From: Aphelocoma coerulescens
Lineage: Eukaryota; Chordata; Aves; Passeriformes; Corvidae
Length of the DNA stretch: 64,000 bases
Assembly: GCF_041296385.1 (NCBI RefSeq)
Contig: NW_027184083.1
Span: forward strand, 558,001 to 622,000
Reading direction: 5' to 3'
This document shows positions 30,345 through 42,585 of this stretch, in pieces. Position numbers and translations under genes: made by a program. Below the pieces are notes generated by a model. It saw only the letters and a program-made list of their open reading frames with translations, ran no database searches and was not told the DNA's origin. Positions within the stretch are counted from its first letter, which is position 1; each line of letters begins with the position of its first letter.

Positions 30345-31085
30345 CTAATAGGCGAGAGGGGATGCCTGCCCACGCCTTGTCGCCGCAAATGAGGAACAGT
30401 CCCGGGGTAACCTTTTCGGGGGTGACTGGTGAGGATTTTCAGTGGTCACTTTACTGACGGCCAGGCACCATTTGGCTGCTTTGTACTCCCGGTGATTTGG
30501 GGCAATGATCTTAAAAGCCTCCAGATCTGGGGACAGCCCGAACTGAAACTGGACGCAGTAGCGAGCCGGGTATGACCCCAGGAGGTCTAATTCCTGGGGC
30601 TCGCTACTGGCCCTTGGGAGCCGGGGCAGCCATTTTTCAAGGGGGTTGTCGGTGTCACGCTTTCCCCTGCGGTGCCAGCTGAATGGGGGCTGTCTCCGAT
30701 AAGGTACTCGGGTACAGTGCAAGTTGACAGGCGGCTTGGCAACAGAGGCCCTACCCGTATTTGATGATTTGGTGGTCTGGGAAGGCGTCATCGAAGCTTG
30801 CATGGGCTCGAGCTTTTCGGGAAGAGAAGTAAATTCTTCTTGCTCGAGAGGGATCCCCACTAGACACGTAGCCATGGGGTTTTGGGCCGCAGCGGTGGAT
30901 AGGCATATGTGGTCCTGACCCATGGTACGCGCAAGAACTAACCATACATTGGTGCTGGTTGAGGAACTATCCACGAAGACACAAGCCATGGGAGCATCTG
31001 CAGGGTTATGACGATCTGCAGAACCTCGGCGACGGCTCGGATTGATGGCACAGGACCCATCTCCGATGTCTCCAAAGTAAAACAA
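30345..31085 (-). pseudogene. env: Env surface subunit of L
   Basis: An open frame with scattered Cys, an R-G-K-R cleavage-like site near 30665, and similarity to F SU (39708-39245; shared W-L-V-L-A-R and S-C/T-C-L-V sequence). The first in-frame codon is not ATG, as expected for a spliced env message. Near 30410 the reading continues in another frame into TM, so Env cannot be made whole. Confidence 0.75.
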
Positions 31086-31162
31086 AACTTAGAAAAATAA
31101 GGTTGAAACTGGGGATAGTAATTGGGATAAACTTGGGGCCTGAGGTTCAGAGAATCACACGA

Positions 31163-34100
31163 CTAGCCTACCCCGGTCTTTGGGGGTATTTGATCTCCCT
31201 TCCTGACGGTCTGGGAGATACACGGTTTCACCCACTTTGATGGGATCCACCTAGGACCCTTGGGGGTGGATACACATGCGTACCCTTTCCCCCAGGTAAC
31301 TAGTTCATAAGGCCCTTGTATCTCCCTAGTCTCCGGGTCCTTAACCAACACCAGAGGCCTTTCTTTCATTTGCAACTGCTGAGACCGCCCAAAGTGCCGC
31401 ACGATTGGTGGGTTCAGGTTCTCAAAGGCACAGTTGAGGAAATTTAGGGTGAACAATGCCTTTGAGAGCCTGACAGCAGGTGACTCTAGCTTTTTTGAGG
31501 AGCACTGGAGCTGGAGCATTCTTTTGATGTTTTGGTGGGCCCTCTCTACAATGGCTTGACCTGTCGGGGAATAGGGGATGCCAGTCTTGTGTTCTATTCC
31601 CCATTGCTGCAGGAAGCTCCTGAACTCCTTGGACGTATACGCTGGGCCATTGTCGGTTTTGATGACTTTGGGGATGCCCAGGGTAGCGAATGCCTGCACT
31701 AAGTGCTTTTGGACATCGTTAGCCTTTTCCCCTGTGTGGGCAGAGGCAAAAACTGCTCCCGAGAAGGTATCAACTGACACATGTACGTACTTCATTCTGC
31801 CGAATGAAGCAACATGTGTCACGTCCATCTGCCACACTTCGCAGCTGTTAAGTCCACGGGGGTTTGCGCCAGTACCAATGGCAGGAAGAGCTAGCTGGTG
31901 GCATTCTGGACATGCAGCCACAATCGCCCTGGCCTGGTCGTGCTTTAGATCGAATTGACGAACCAGGGCAGGAGCATTCTGATGGAACAGCTGATGGCTG
32001 ATTTTGGCCTGCTCAAACACGTTTGGAGTCGGGGCCATCGCAGCTGGCGCAGCGAGGGCATCTGCCCTCCTGTTGCCTTCTGCGATGAACCCGGGCAGGT
32101 CCGTGTGTGACCTGACGTGCATCACGTAAAATGGTTGCTCTCGGTGGGAGACTAGATTTCTTAACTTTGAGAGCAACTCATATAAGGCCATGTTGGAGAC
32201 TTCACGCAAAATGGCGTGCTCGGCTCAGGAGACTACCCCTGCAACATATGCAGAGTCTGTTACCAAATTTAGGGGTTCGGGGAACCTTTCGAAAGCCCTG
32301 ACGACTGCGTCCAACTCAGCAACCTGAGGCGATCCTTCTACCTCTTTGATGTCAGTCTCCCACCGCTGAGTTTGGGTGTTTTTCCAAGTCACCACGGACT
32401 TATGGGAAGCCCCGGACGGGTCAGTAAAAACTGTCAAGGCCTTTAGAGGTTCCTTGCTCCGAACACTTATTATATTTAACTCGAATTGAATTTCCGAATT
32501 GAAAATTTTGTGGGCTGGCCTATGCAAGGAAATTTGGCCTGTGTAGCCCTCCAGAGCAAACTGCAATGCTTCACAATCTTGAAGCAGACTCTCCAACATC
32601 GCCTTAGTAATTTGGCCCATTTTTGTCCTAATTGGCACGTGGATGCAGTCGAAGTCACATCCTGATAACTCTCTGATCCAGATCCTAGCCTTCCGGATCA
32701 GTTCAGCCATCAGCTCTTGTGGCTGTGTCATCCTCTTGGACCGATGGTGACTGAGAAATACCCACTCTATGATTAAGAGGGGATCCCTCCGGTCCTGGTC
32801 CTCTTTGCTCTTCTTCTTGTCTTCCCATTGGAAGACAACCCCGTGCAAGTGTGGCAGATTACCCAGGATGATGAACTTGAATGGCAAGTCAGGCCTATAC
32901 CTGCTTGCCTGCCTGGTGGACATTAGATGTTGCACCTTCTCCAGAGCTGTTTGCGCCTCTGTGGTAAGTGTCCGGGGAGAACTAAGCTCCTCTCCCCCTT
33001 TTAGTAAATCAAAAAGGGGGGCTAGGTCTTCGGTGGACAGACCCAGCCACGGCCTCACCCAATTTAAAGACCCACACAGCTGGTGGACATCTGCCAGAGT
33101 CTTGATGTTGGTATTAATAGCCAATTTTTGCAGCACAATGGTCCGCTTTGTAGTTTCTAGGCCCAGGTACTTCCAAGGTGGCATCCGTTGAATCTTTCCC
33201 TCTTGGAGCTCAAACCCTGCAGCAACCAATGCATTGATTGTCAGGTCGAGCACACTGGCAAGCATGTCATTGTCGGGGGCACACAAGAGGACATCATCCA
33301 TATAATGGAAGATGATGGCCTCTTTTGCTGCTGCGCGAACTGGGGCAAGCAAGGAAGAGATGTACCATTGGCAGATGGTCGGGCTGTTCTTCATACCCTG
33401 TGGCAACACCTTCCAATGGTATCTTTTCCTTGGGGCTTCTCGATTGATAACAGGAATCGAGAAAGCAAAACGCGGGGCATCGTCAGGGTGCGGGGGAATT
33501 TGGAAAAAGCAGTCTTTAATATCAATTACTGCCAGATTCCAATTTTGAGGGAGCATCGTTGGGGATGGCATCCCTGGTTGGAGAGAGCCCATGTCTTCGA
33601 TAACATTGTTAATTTGACGAAGGTCCTGGAGGAGCCGCCATCTGTCTTTGTTAGGCTTTTTGATAACAAAGACAGGGGAATTCCAGGGGCTGTTGGATTC
33701 CACGATATTCCCCTTTTCAAGTTGCTCCTCCACGAGCTTCTCGAGCGCCTTCAACTTCTCACCATAGAGCGACCTCTGTTCTACCCAAACGGGCTGATCA
33801 GTTTTCCAATTCAGTTTTTGAGTAGGGCGCTCTTCAGTGGCCGCAACCAAAAAATTTTTTGAGGGGTCAGGTAGGTCAATTGTGACTCCCCACTGCTGCA
33901 TGAGGTCTCTCCCCAAGAGGGGTTCCTTGTAGTCTAATACGAACGGACGTATGTTTGCCAATTGTCCGCTCGGTCCCTTGATTTGCACGATGCTCTTTGA
34001 CTGTTTGGCCAATTGGATGCCCCCAACACCTTGCACGTGTCCAGCCACGTTCTGCAATTCCCAATGTGCCGGCCATTCCCATGTGGGAATGATCGTCACA

Positions 34101-34516
34101 TCTGCCCCTGTGTCCAGAAGCCCTCTGAGGTGTAGGACTTCCTCCCCTCTGTTGACCTTGCAGCCTACCCGAGACTTCTCTGTCCCTATAACATGTGTGG
34201 CACACACCGTTGGGGGTGGCCTTTCTACAGGGATAGCCTGGGCGACTGTCTGCCCTCTGGGCGGGAACAGAGGTGGGTGGACACAGAGCAGCCAGAGAAC
34301 GGGTCCTTCGGACCTAGATGTCATTAGTCCCGGAGCGATTTCGGACTCTTGTGGTGTGCAGGTAACATTTCCGACTATGACATACCTGTCAGGGCCTTGG
34401 TCTTCTGCCCACAGCTCACCACAATTGCTTACCGATGCGGTATGCCACTCGTTGGTCTTTAGGTGGAGCGGTGTCAACAGCTGCAACCTGAAAGAACCAT
34501 CAGAAAAGGAAGTCAA
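31163..34516 (-). pseudogene. pol: Protease, RT, RNase H and integrase of L (one frame, one stop)
   Basis: About 1,110 codons in one frame, broken only by TGA at 32225-32227 in RNase H. Protease D-T-G-A-D-V-T near 34105; RT W-R-L-L-Q-D near 33640, L-P-Q-G-M-K near 33400, Y-M-D-D near 33300; RNase H T-D-S-A-Y-V near 32260; integrase C-P-E-C near 31915, Q-M-D-V-T near 31830, K-T-D-N-G near 31660, A-I-V-E-R near 31555. A stretch before protease looks like a degenerate dUTPase. Protease and RT share one frame, unlike D. The stop stands where F has Arg, consistent with CGA to TGA decay. Confidence 0.92.
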
Positions 34517-34626
34517 ATCCGGTTGTAAAATCGTGTCTGGTAGTTTTGCCTCTTTGAGTTCCCCCTCCTCCTCGCGTCCCGTCCCTTTTTTGTCTTCACG
34601 CGGGGCGGGCGCGCGCTCCCCATTCA

Positions 34627-34633
34627 GTTTTTT
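34627..34633 (-). promoter_or_regulatory. -1 frameshift heptamer A AAA AAC (gag/pro of L)
   Basis: In the nucleocapsid frame the last codons are CAA AAA AAC TGA. A AAA AAC is the classical slippery site used at gag/pro in betaretroviruses. The pro-pol frame is exactly the -1 frame. Confidence 0.85.
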
Positions 34634-35438
34634 TGTTGCAGTTGGCCCTCCTGTCCCCCAGGTTCATGTTCCTTTTTAAATTGCTGGAGCTGCCGCTTGA
34701 GCGGGCAGTCCCTTGTCCAATGTCCAGGCTGGTTACATAGGAAGCAGGTGTTTCTGGCCTGGGGGTCCGCTTTTGGCTGTTCGTGGTTGGAGGTGGTTTA
34801 GTGTTCGGGCCCGTGGTCTTCCTCTGGTCCGCTGCAGGGCGATGCGTTGCTGTTCCCACTGAGGCCATTCCTCTGGGCCGCTGTCTCTCCGAGCTGGTAG
34901 GTTGTAGCTGTGGCGCCTTCACAGCGCAAACCTCCAACATAGCCTGTGTGGTTGGCGGGGGGTCCAGGGGGAGGCTCAGGATGGCTGCCTTGCATTGAGG
35001 GTCGGCATTCACCATAGCCATCTCTGCGATGACCTCTTCCCTGGCCGCCGGCTGCTTGACCTGCAACTCTACAGCCCGGGTTAGTCTTTCCACAAATTTG
35101 AGGAACGACTCAGTGGGTTGCTGCCGGACCCGCGAGTACGATTCCACGGGCGCATCAGGTCTCAGACCAAGGAATGCCTTACTGGCCGCTTCCTTGATCT
35201 GTTGCAAGACCTCCAAAGGCAGGCCGTGAGCCTGCTTTGGCGCCAGAGCCCAATCTCCTTCGCCGCTTAGATGGTCCAATGTAAGTTCCTGATTGTCGGT
35301 ACCAACGGCCGTATCAGAACTTTGCAAGAGCGCTGGAAGGAGTTTGCGGAGCTCCCTTTCCCACGCCGCCTTCCAGAGCAGAAACTCTGCTGAGGAAAGC
35401 AGGCATGAGAAAAGCTGACGCAGATCGAAGGGCATCAT
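34627..35438 (-). pseudogene. gag: Capsid and nucleocapsid of L
   Basis: The capsid frame (35438-34596) has the major homology region (Q-Q-P-T-E-S-F-L-K-F-V-E-R-L near 35100). The zinc knuckle (C-F-L-C-N-Q-P-G-H-W-T-R-D-C, near 34745-34704) is in another frame, so an indel separates capsid from nucleocapsid. The knuckle frame ends with TGA at 34624-34626. Confidence 0.85.
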
Positions 35439-35549
35439 TACTGCTCCAGAGAGATTTGCCTTTAAAAGGCAGCGAAAATATTCGCTTTCTCTCCCAAACT
35501 CCTTCTGCGCCTTGCAGAGTTCCTTTATTGTTTGGTGGGAGAGGGGTTC

Positions 35550-36486
35550 CTAGTTGACACAGGTTGTTCCTCCTCTCCGGGACCTCTGATAAAAAACCGG
35601 AGCGGCTGAGGGAATGGGATCCAGTTCCGGGTTCCGGTCCTCAGGCCCCCCCCCCTTCCGGCCAGACACCATGGGAACCGGAAGTGCAGGCGTGGGAACC
35701 GGAAGCAGGAAGTGGGTGGCAGCCGGGCATGGAACCACGATTTCTGGGGGCGGGGCACGGGGGTGTGCACTGGTGACACGTGGGAGGGGCAAGAGGGCTG
35801 GACCCAACTTGGGAGTAGGAGGGGTCAAGGCGAAAGGGGTTGGAACTTGGGAGAAAGGGATTTCAGGGTGAAGAACGGGGGGAAGGGCAAGAGGGGGTCT
35901 CTGCCATGTGGCGCCCGCCATCTTGTCCTCCTTGGGCAGGGAGGTAATTTTCTAAACTCTCTGGATAGCTAAACAGAACTCGGGGTCTAACAACTGGGGA
36001 AGTCAGGGAACAGGATGAGCCCCGGGCAGTCTGGCCAGGACTGTCCGGGCGGGGGCTTCGGGAATCCCGAGGAGAGCCAGGGAGTCAGCAGCAGCCCTGC
36101 GCATTGCGGTTTGCTCTCTTCAGGATGCCCGATTTAGGGGACACGGGTTTGAGAGACTGATTAGGGGTAACACCTGGGGAATTCGGGGTTGTTTGTCCTT
36201 CCCTCTCCCTTTTTTTATTCAACGCCGATCTAATTTGCAAGTACAGAAAGGAAAATTTTTCCAATTCTTTCTCTTTGACAGAATTTGATTGCGCCAATTT
36301 TGCTCCCACGGCGTTCCAAAAGGGAACGCTCAAAACCGAATTCTGGGAGCACTGAGGGAAGTGCAGAAACAACCACCGAATAAACCTTTTTAAACGTGCC
36401 TTTGAAAAACTTATCCCCCCACCTTCAAGGAGTCCCTCAACTTGGAAAAATACCCCGTTCTGTGCTGTGGAGAGCTTAGCGCCCAT
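35550..36486 (-). pseudogene. gag: Gag matrix and proline-rich region of L
   Basis: ATG 36486 opens M-G-A-K-L-S, an N-myristoylation signal for membrane targeting. Matrix runs to a stop at 36085; a Pro-rich linker (S-P-K-S-G-I, then P-P-T-P-K-L-G-P) follows in other frames to about 35550. Gag is therefore frameshifted before capsid. The start matches F gag (M-G-S-K-L-S, 54042). Confidence 0.8.
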
Positions 36487-36898
36487 AGCACCGAAAGCAC
36501 AGCTTCTGGAGCTAAAAACTTCAAGCCTAGAATGCCGGTTTCCCAGAAACCAACCAGAGACAAGCTAACCGCACTTGTCCCGGGGCTGCGCAGCCTACGT
36601 TCGGCTCTTCGAGAGCCAGGGACCGTGCCGATCCCTCTGAAAGCCTTTACTGGCTTCAAGGTAAGTTTTTTTTCCCCCCCCAGGGAAAAATACTTACCTG
36701 ACTGGCGTCCAGGCAAGCTCCAGGCGACCGATTCCTCCACCGAGGACGACTCCGCTGGCATAGGCGAAGCTACAGTCCTCACCCCCAGGAGCGCAGCTCA
36801 CTAGAACGGAACGTGCTGCAACTGGGGTAGCTTGACATCCCAAGGACGCGCTTGCCGAAGCAATCAGTCCCTTCCGTGGGGTCCGATGGAAGTGGGGG

Positions 36899-36917
36899 GC
36901 CCCACGCTTAGGCGCCA
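36899..36917 (-). other. L primer-binding site
   Basis: On the minus strand TGGCGCCTAAGCGTGGGGC starts two bases after the LTR end. It is a variant of the tRNA-Lys1,2-type PBS. Confidence 0.65.
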
Positions 36918-36919
36918 AG

Positions 36920-37524
36920 CTGCCTTTGTGTCCTCTAGGAACAATTCCCACTCAGCCCGGTCAGCTCGGGACACAGCAGGCTGCGGGGGCCAGCCTCTGA
37001 TATCGGAGTGAACAGAGGTCTGGCTCATGGGTCCTTCCAAGGGACCGCGGCGATGGAGGCAGACGGCGGAGGAAAGGAGGCAGGCTCAGAGTTGGGTTAA
37101 ATCCAGAAAGTTTATTGGCCCTCCGAACGGGGGGACCTCAACCACCAGGGGGTGCCCAATTCTGAGCACCTGCAGACCTCATGCAAGGGATTTTATGGGG
37201 GGGGGGCGGGACAAGGGAGGGATTACAGATTAACCAACCAGGGAAGGGAAGGGTGTGGCAAACAGAACAAGGGACACGTAAGGGAACCAACTGTAACAGG
37301 GGAAGGGAGGGACTCCTTTCCCAGGACCAATCACCTGGCCCCCTGGCTAGAACTTTCCAGAAGCCTGGGAGGGGTGCCAGAGTGACAGACAGGGTCCTGG
37401 GAGGAGACAAAACTGACACATAGGGCGATTTTAATAAAACAGGGGGGACGCCAACTGGGGTACACCAAACTTAAAGAACTTAGAGGGGAGACCTGGACTG
37501 AACCAAAACAAACACACTCCCACA
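36920..37524 (-). repeat. LTR-L, 5' LTR of L
   Basis: 605 bp, partner of 28933-29543, with the same CATAAAATCC and AATAAAC signals. Its right end CCCACA meets C integrase sequence. Confidence 0.93.
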
Positions 37525-38180
37525 GGGAGGCCTGGCAGATTTATTACATTACACTGCCTCAAACCTGCCAAGGCAAGCGCTATGTGCTCACAATGATAGA
37601 AGCCACCACTGGATGGCTGGAGTCCTACCCTGTGCCTCACGCTACTGCCCGGAACACCATCCTGGGCCTCGAAAAGCAAGTCCTTTGGAGGCATGGTACC
37701 CCTGAGAGAATTGAATCTGACAATGGGACTCATTTTAAGAACAGCCTTATAAACACCTGGGCTAGAGAACATGGCATTGAATGGGTGTACCACATCCCTT
37801 ACCATGCACCAGCAGCTGGGAAGGTTGAGCGGTTAATGGATTGCTTAAAACCACCTTGAAGGCACTGGGTGGGGGGACTTTCAAAAACTGGGAGGTGCAT
37901 TTAGCAAGAGCCACCTGGTTAGTTAACACCCGAGGCTCCACCAGCCGAGCAGGCTCTGCCCAATCCGAACTCCTACAAACAACAGCTGGGGATAAGGTTC
38001 CAGTGGTGCACATGAGAGGTATGCTTGGAAAAACTGGGTTAATTCTGCCTTGAGCAAAGACAAACCCATCCGTGGGGTTGTCTTCGCTAAGGGACCAGGT
38101 TGCACCTGCTGAGTGATGCAAAAGGATGGAGAGACACAATGCATACTTCAAGGGGACCTTGTTTTAGGGTGAACTACCCA
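37525..38180 (+). pseudogene. pol: Integrase core and C-terminus of C
   Basis: It resumes from 28925. T-M-I-E-A-T-T-G-W (first Asp replaced by Glu or shifted), E-S-D-N-G-T near 37715, and G-K-V-E-R near 37820 mark the catalytic core, with an indel right after V-E-R. The C-terminal part (37860-38165) has stops. No env follows. Confidence 0.82.
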
Positions 38181-38308
38181 TGGCTCTGTACTTGTATCAG
38201 TATCAGCATGTATATATGTATATAATTTGGGTGATGCATGTATTTATATGGTTAAAAGGGTTAAGTTTCATGTAACATGTTAGTATGGGAAAAATTTGGG
38301 GTGGATAA
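38181..38308 (+). other. 3' untranslated end and polypurine tract of C
   Basis: AT-rich, non-coding. GGGAAAAATTTGGGGTGG just before the LTR is the likely polypurine tract. Confidence 0.6.
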
Positions 38309-39239
38309 TGTTGGGGTTTTAGGGGCTCTCCTGGGTTTTTTTTTTCTGTTGAAGGAATTTTCCCCGTATGTGTTGCAAGGGTGACAAATTGCTGGATACT
38401 TAAGAAAAACAAAAGACCTAGCCATTGGGGGTGGGGTGCATCTGGCTACTCTTTTGTTTCACCTGGGTGTGCAGACAGTCGGTCCCCGGCGTTTGGATGG
38501 AGAGGGAGGCTGTTTCATCGGCTGCTTTTCCTTCTGCCAGAGAAACCCCGGGATCCCAAGCCCGCCTTCCCTGCCCCACGGGGAGCTTGGCTGTGGCCGC
38601 CCTGCCCCTGCTGTTTCTTCAAGCCTTCGCTACGTTGTAGCCGTGCTCGCCCTGCCTGCCCAGACCTCCAGGGGGTTCCTACCCCAGCTCCGCAGTTTGG
38701 GTACATCTCGTCTGCCACCTGGGATTTGTGCTTGTCCCTGCTGTTCAAGCCTGATGTTCCAGTCTGCTGAGGGTCTGGCTGGACACCGGGATCAGCTGCC
38801 CAGGGGTTTGTGAAGCCTTTGTCCCATCCCTTCCCAGGATCCCAGGCCACCAGTGCCATGTGCTCCCCGAGCTCGCTCCAGAGCGCCCCCTGCAGCTGCA
38901 GGGGAACCATCACACCTGCCCTGCTCACCGGGAGCCGCCAGCACCACTGCTGGCTGGGAGCAGAAGTGCACCTGAGGGGAAAGGGTCTGACAGCTGAGAA
39001 GGCTGGGACTGGGTTTGTGATTGTTTGCTGTTACTGCCATAGTTATTGTTGTTTGTTTGACTTGTTATACACATATAGATATATAATAATAAAGACCTGT
39101 TATTCCTATTTCCCACATCTTTGCCTAAAAGCCCCTTGATTTCAAAATTATAATACTCGGAGGGAAGGGGGGTCGCATCTGCCGTTCCAAGGGAGTCTCC
39201 TGCCTTCCTTAGCAGACACCTGTCTTTCAAACCAAGACA
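38309..39239 (+). repeat. LTR-C, 3' LTR of C
   Basis: 931 bp, TGTTGGGGTTTTAG... to ...CCAAGACA, partner of the split 5' LTR. ATAATAAAG near 39085 is the polyadenylation signal. Confidence 0.92.
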
Positions 39240-39244
39240 GACAG

Positions 39245-39708
39245 CAACTCCATGTTTTATAGATTCTGTTAAAAGGGATGAAAGGGAATTGGTGTTCTGG
39301 CTTGCTACAGCGTGAGTTAAAACAAAAGGCTGCCCCAGCAGACCCCTGAAGATGTAATTCTTGGGGCTCCTGTATGGCTACTGGAAGTTTCCGCATCCAC
39401 CGGTCCCAGCGGAGGGGCTGGAGGATGTGGGTGTCGTGGGTGTAGGCAACAAACTCCTCAGCATTCAAGGGAATAGCAACAAGGCAGGAAGACATTGGGT
39501 CCTTCGCCCCGCCCGTGCCCAAGCATATCCCCGTCTGGTTGAGGGCTCGGGCAAGCAATACCCAAGTGTTGTTGTGAGGCTGTGGTATGTTACATGCTTC
39601 GCTTCGTTGGTGGTGGCACAGGAGGAGCTGCAGCAGCAGGTGGGACAGCAGCAGGGAGGATGTCATCACGCAGTCAGGGGTGGTAACTTTAGGAAAAGGA
39701 TAACACAA
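39245..39708 (-). pseudogene. env: N-terminal part of Env SU of F
   Basis: A minus-strand frame starting with a hydrophobic leader (S-L-L-L-S-H-L-L-L-Q-L-L-L) and similar to L SU (W-V-L-L-A-R, S-C-L-V-A-I-P). The provirus C insertion ends it; the rest is at 13971-13088. Confidence 0.78.
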
Positions 39709-39752
39709 ATATAATTAATACAAATACAATTAACTTAGATAACAACCCTCCC

Positions 39753-40850
39753 TTAGACTCCCACTCTTTCAAAACAAAACTGAGGGGTCATTTTGGGAAG
39801 GGAGACACATTTTAAGGGGACTGGGAAGGGGAGGGTTTGTTTTTCAGGCCTGGAGGAGGAGACTTTTATCCAGGTGGCTTGGTTTTTCTTCTTTTCCAGG
39901 CTGTGGCAGCTTCTTTCCTTTGCTTGGCATCCGCAGGTGGGCTCAAAAAAGGGTTTGATCCATTTCCCAGGGATCCATCTTGGACCTTCTGGGGTGGAAA
40001 CACACCCGTAGCCTCTACCCTGGGTGACTAGGGGGTACGGGCCATGTATTTGTAAAGTATCAGGGTCTTTTATTAGGACCTCAGGTCTCTCAGTCAGTTT
40101 ATGTTTGGCAGAGTTTGTGAAGTGTCTTATTATGGGAGGATCAGGTTCCTCATAGGAACAGTTTAAAAAGTTCAAAGTGAACAACGCGTTGGACAGTCTT
40201 ATGATGGGGGCAGTGACCTCATTGCCTCGTTTTTGTTGTTCTAACAGTCTTTTTAGTGTTTGATGCTTTCTTTCTATAATGGCTTGGCCTGTGGGCGAGT
40301 GAGGGATGCCAGTGATGTGATCCACACCCCATTCGCTCATGAATCTATTTAACTCTGAAGAGGTGTATGCTGGGCCATTGTCAATTTTTATTTTATTTGG
40401 TGTCCCCAACACTGTGAAGGCCTGTACTAGGTGGTTGATAACATCTTTGGCCCTCTCCCCACGGTGGGCTGAGGCAAAGGTCGAGCCAGAAAAGGTATCC
40501 GCAGAAACATGAATATATTTTTGGCAGCCAAACTGGGGGAAGTGGGTGACATCTGTTTGCCATACCTCGCAACTACCTAGGCCTCGGGGGTTAACCCCTT
40601 GACCTAATGATGGAAGCTGATGTTTTTGGCTGTTGGGGCATGTTGCCACAATGGCTTTCGCCTGGTCTCTAGTGAGGTGGAACATTCGAATGAGAGCTGG
40701 AGCATTTTGATGGAACATTGCATGGCTCAGCTGCTCTTGCTGGAATCTGTTAGGCATATTCGCTAACTCGATGGGCATAGCTAGGGCATCTGCTCTCCTG
40801 TTCCCTTCGGCAATAAATCCTGGCAGGTCAGTGTGTGATCTCACATGCAT
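39753..40850 (-). pseudogene. pol: Integrase (and RNase H end) of F
   Basis: 365 open codons. The zinc region has C-P-N-S where L has C-P-E-C, so the second Cys of the HHCC fold is lost. Catalytic triad Q-T-D-V-T near 40550, K-I-D-N-G near 40385, I-I-E-R near 40275. It is close to L integrase throughout. An extra ~45 residues run past the usual end. Confidence 0.88.
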
Positions 40851-42585
40851 GACAGAATGGTTGCTTTCGGTGGGAGATCAGTTGAATCAGTTTCGAAAGC
40901 AAGTTATGAAATTTTGGGTTTGCAACCTCCTTTAGTAAGGCTCTCTCTGCCCTGGAAACTGCACCTGCAACATAGGCTGAATCAGTTATCAAATTAAATG
41001 GTTCACTGTACCACTCAAATTCTCTGACCAGGGCTGCAAGTTCTGCCACTTGTCGTGATCCTTCAACTACCTGCACATCCGACTCCCACTTCTGAGTGCG
41101 AGAATCCCTCCATGTGATGACAGACTTGCAGGAACTTCCGACGCCATCTGAAAAGATTGTCAAGGCATTTAATGGTTTTCGGCTTTGAATTTCTTTTGGA
41201 ATCAGTTTGAAGATTGAAGTAGTCTGTGTTTTGGATGGTGCATAGAAATTTGGCCTGTGTAGCTGTCTAGGGCAAATTGGAGGTGCACTTTGTTTTGAAG
41301 AAGGTTATCAAGTGAATCGGTCGTCAATGGTAAGTAGATGCATGTAAGGTCACACCCTGCAAGGGTGCGGAGGCGGGATCGAGCTTTCATCACCAGCTGA
41401 GCCATGAGCTCCTGTGGTGTTGTGATATTTTGGACGGCTGGTGCGAGAGGAAAACCCACTCAATGATTAACAGAGGATCACTCTGCACTTCGTCCCCCTG
41501 AAATATCAGCCTGTGAAGGTATGGCATTTTCCCTAATATAATAAATTGTAAAGACAGACCTGGGGGGCAGCGGTGTGCCTGCCAGGACAACAGCGCTTCC
41601 TGTACCTTGCAGATGGACTGTCTCGCCTCCTCTGTTAGATGCCTGGGTGATGTGAGGCCATCTTTCCCTCACAGGAGGTTGAACAGAGGAGTGAGATCTT
41701 CTGTCGTGAGCCCTAGGAGCGGCCTCACCCAATTTATGGACCCGCAGAGCTGGTGGCGTTCCTGCAAGGTCTTAGGGTTATCATTAATTTTCACTTGTTG
41801 GGGAACCACAGTCTGTTCATGGATTTTCAGTCCAAGGTATGTAAATGGAGAGGTTTTCTGGAAGTTTTCAGCTTGGATTTCAAATCCATTTGCCTCTAAG
41901 GCCTCGACTACCTTCCCCAATGTCCAGTCTAAATAGGAGTGGTTAGGAGCACACACCAAAACATCGTCCATATAGTGGAGCACTATTGCCTTTGCTGCTA
42001 ACTTTCTGCTTGGGGACAGAATGTGAGCCACATAGCACTGGCAGATGGTGGGTGAGTTTTTCATGCCTTGCAGCAGAACTTGCCACTGGTAGCCCTGCAT
42101 GGGAGCCTTTCAGTTGATGGAAGGAACCGAGAAGGCAAACCTGGGTGCATCGTCTGGGTTTAGTGAGATCTGGAAGAAGCAGTCCTTAATATCAATGACT
42201 GCTACCTTCCACTGCCTAGGGAGCATGGAGGGTGAAGGCATTCTGGGCTGCAGGGGTCCTATGTCCTCAATGACTGCGTTTATTTGCTGCAAATCGTGTA
42301 GGAGGCGCCACTGGTCTTTCTCCAGCTTTTCATTTCAAATACCGGGGAATTCCAAGGACTAATTGAGGCTTCGATATTTCCTTTTTTCAATTGCTCATCC
42401 ATGAGGGAGGTGAGCACTTTTAATTCGTGTTTTTTCAAAGGCCACTGATCCATCCAGACGTGATCGTCAGAGATCCAATTTAATTTCTGGAAGGGGCGCT
42501 CCGCAGTGGCCTTTACTAAAAATTTTGGGGTTGAGATGGAATTTCGACTCGAGCCCCCCACTGGGACATGAGATCTCTGCCCCAC
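40828..42585 (-). pseudogene. pol: RT and RNase H of F, broken
   Basis: The pieces are RT N-terminus (42585-42280), fingers/palm (42292-42110), Y-M-D-D part (42100-41669, motif near 41970), connection (41590-41202) and RNase H (41163-40828, T-D-S-A-Y near 40985). At least four stops or frameshifts separate them. Homologous to L pol. Confidence 0.85.

Larger units (their letters stand above)
28926..37524 (-). mobile_element. Provirus L: class II ERV with env, relatively young
   Basis: 5' LTR 36920-37524, PBS 36899-36917, gag from 36486, pro-pol 34516-31163, env 31085-29572, 3' LTR 28933-29543. The LTRs differ at roughly 4-5 percent. It lies in C integrase, but no 4-6-bp TSD can be read, and seven PBS-like bases remain outside the 3' LTR (28926-28932). 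Pol has a single stop; gag and env have frameshifts. Confidence 0.9.
13972..39239 (+). mobile_element. Provirus C: ERVL-like (class III), no env
   Basis: 5' LTR 13972-21936 (split by D1), gag 22907-24756 (split by a solo LTR-D), pol 26200-38180 (split by L), 3' LTR 38309-39239. It lies in F env. The flanks give a 5-bp TSD with one mismatch (GACAC 13967-13971, GACAG 39240-39244). There is no env between integrase and 3' LTR, as in ERVL. Its own PBS is not visible, because LTR-E with an attached foreign PBS occupies that place. Confidence 0.85.
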
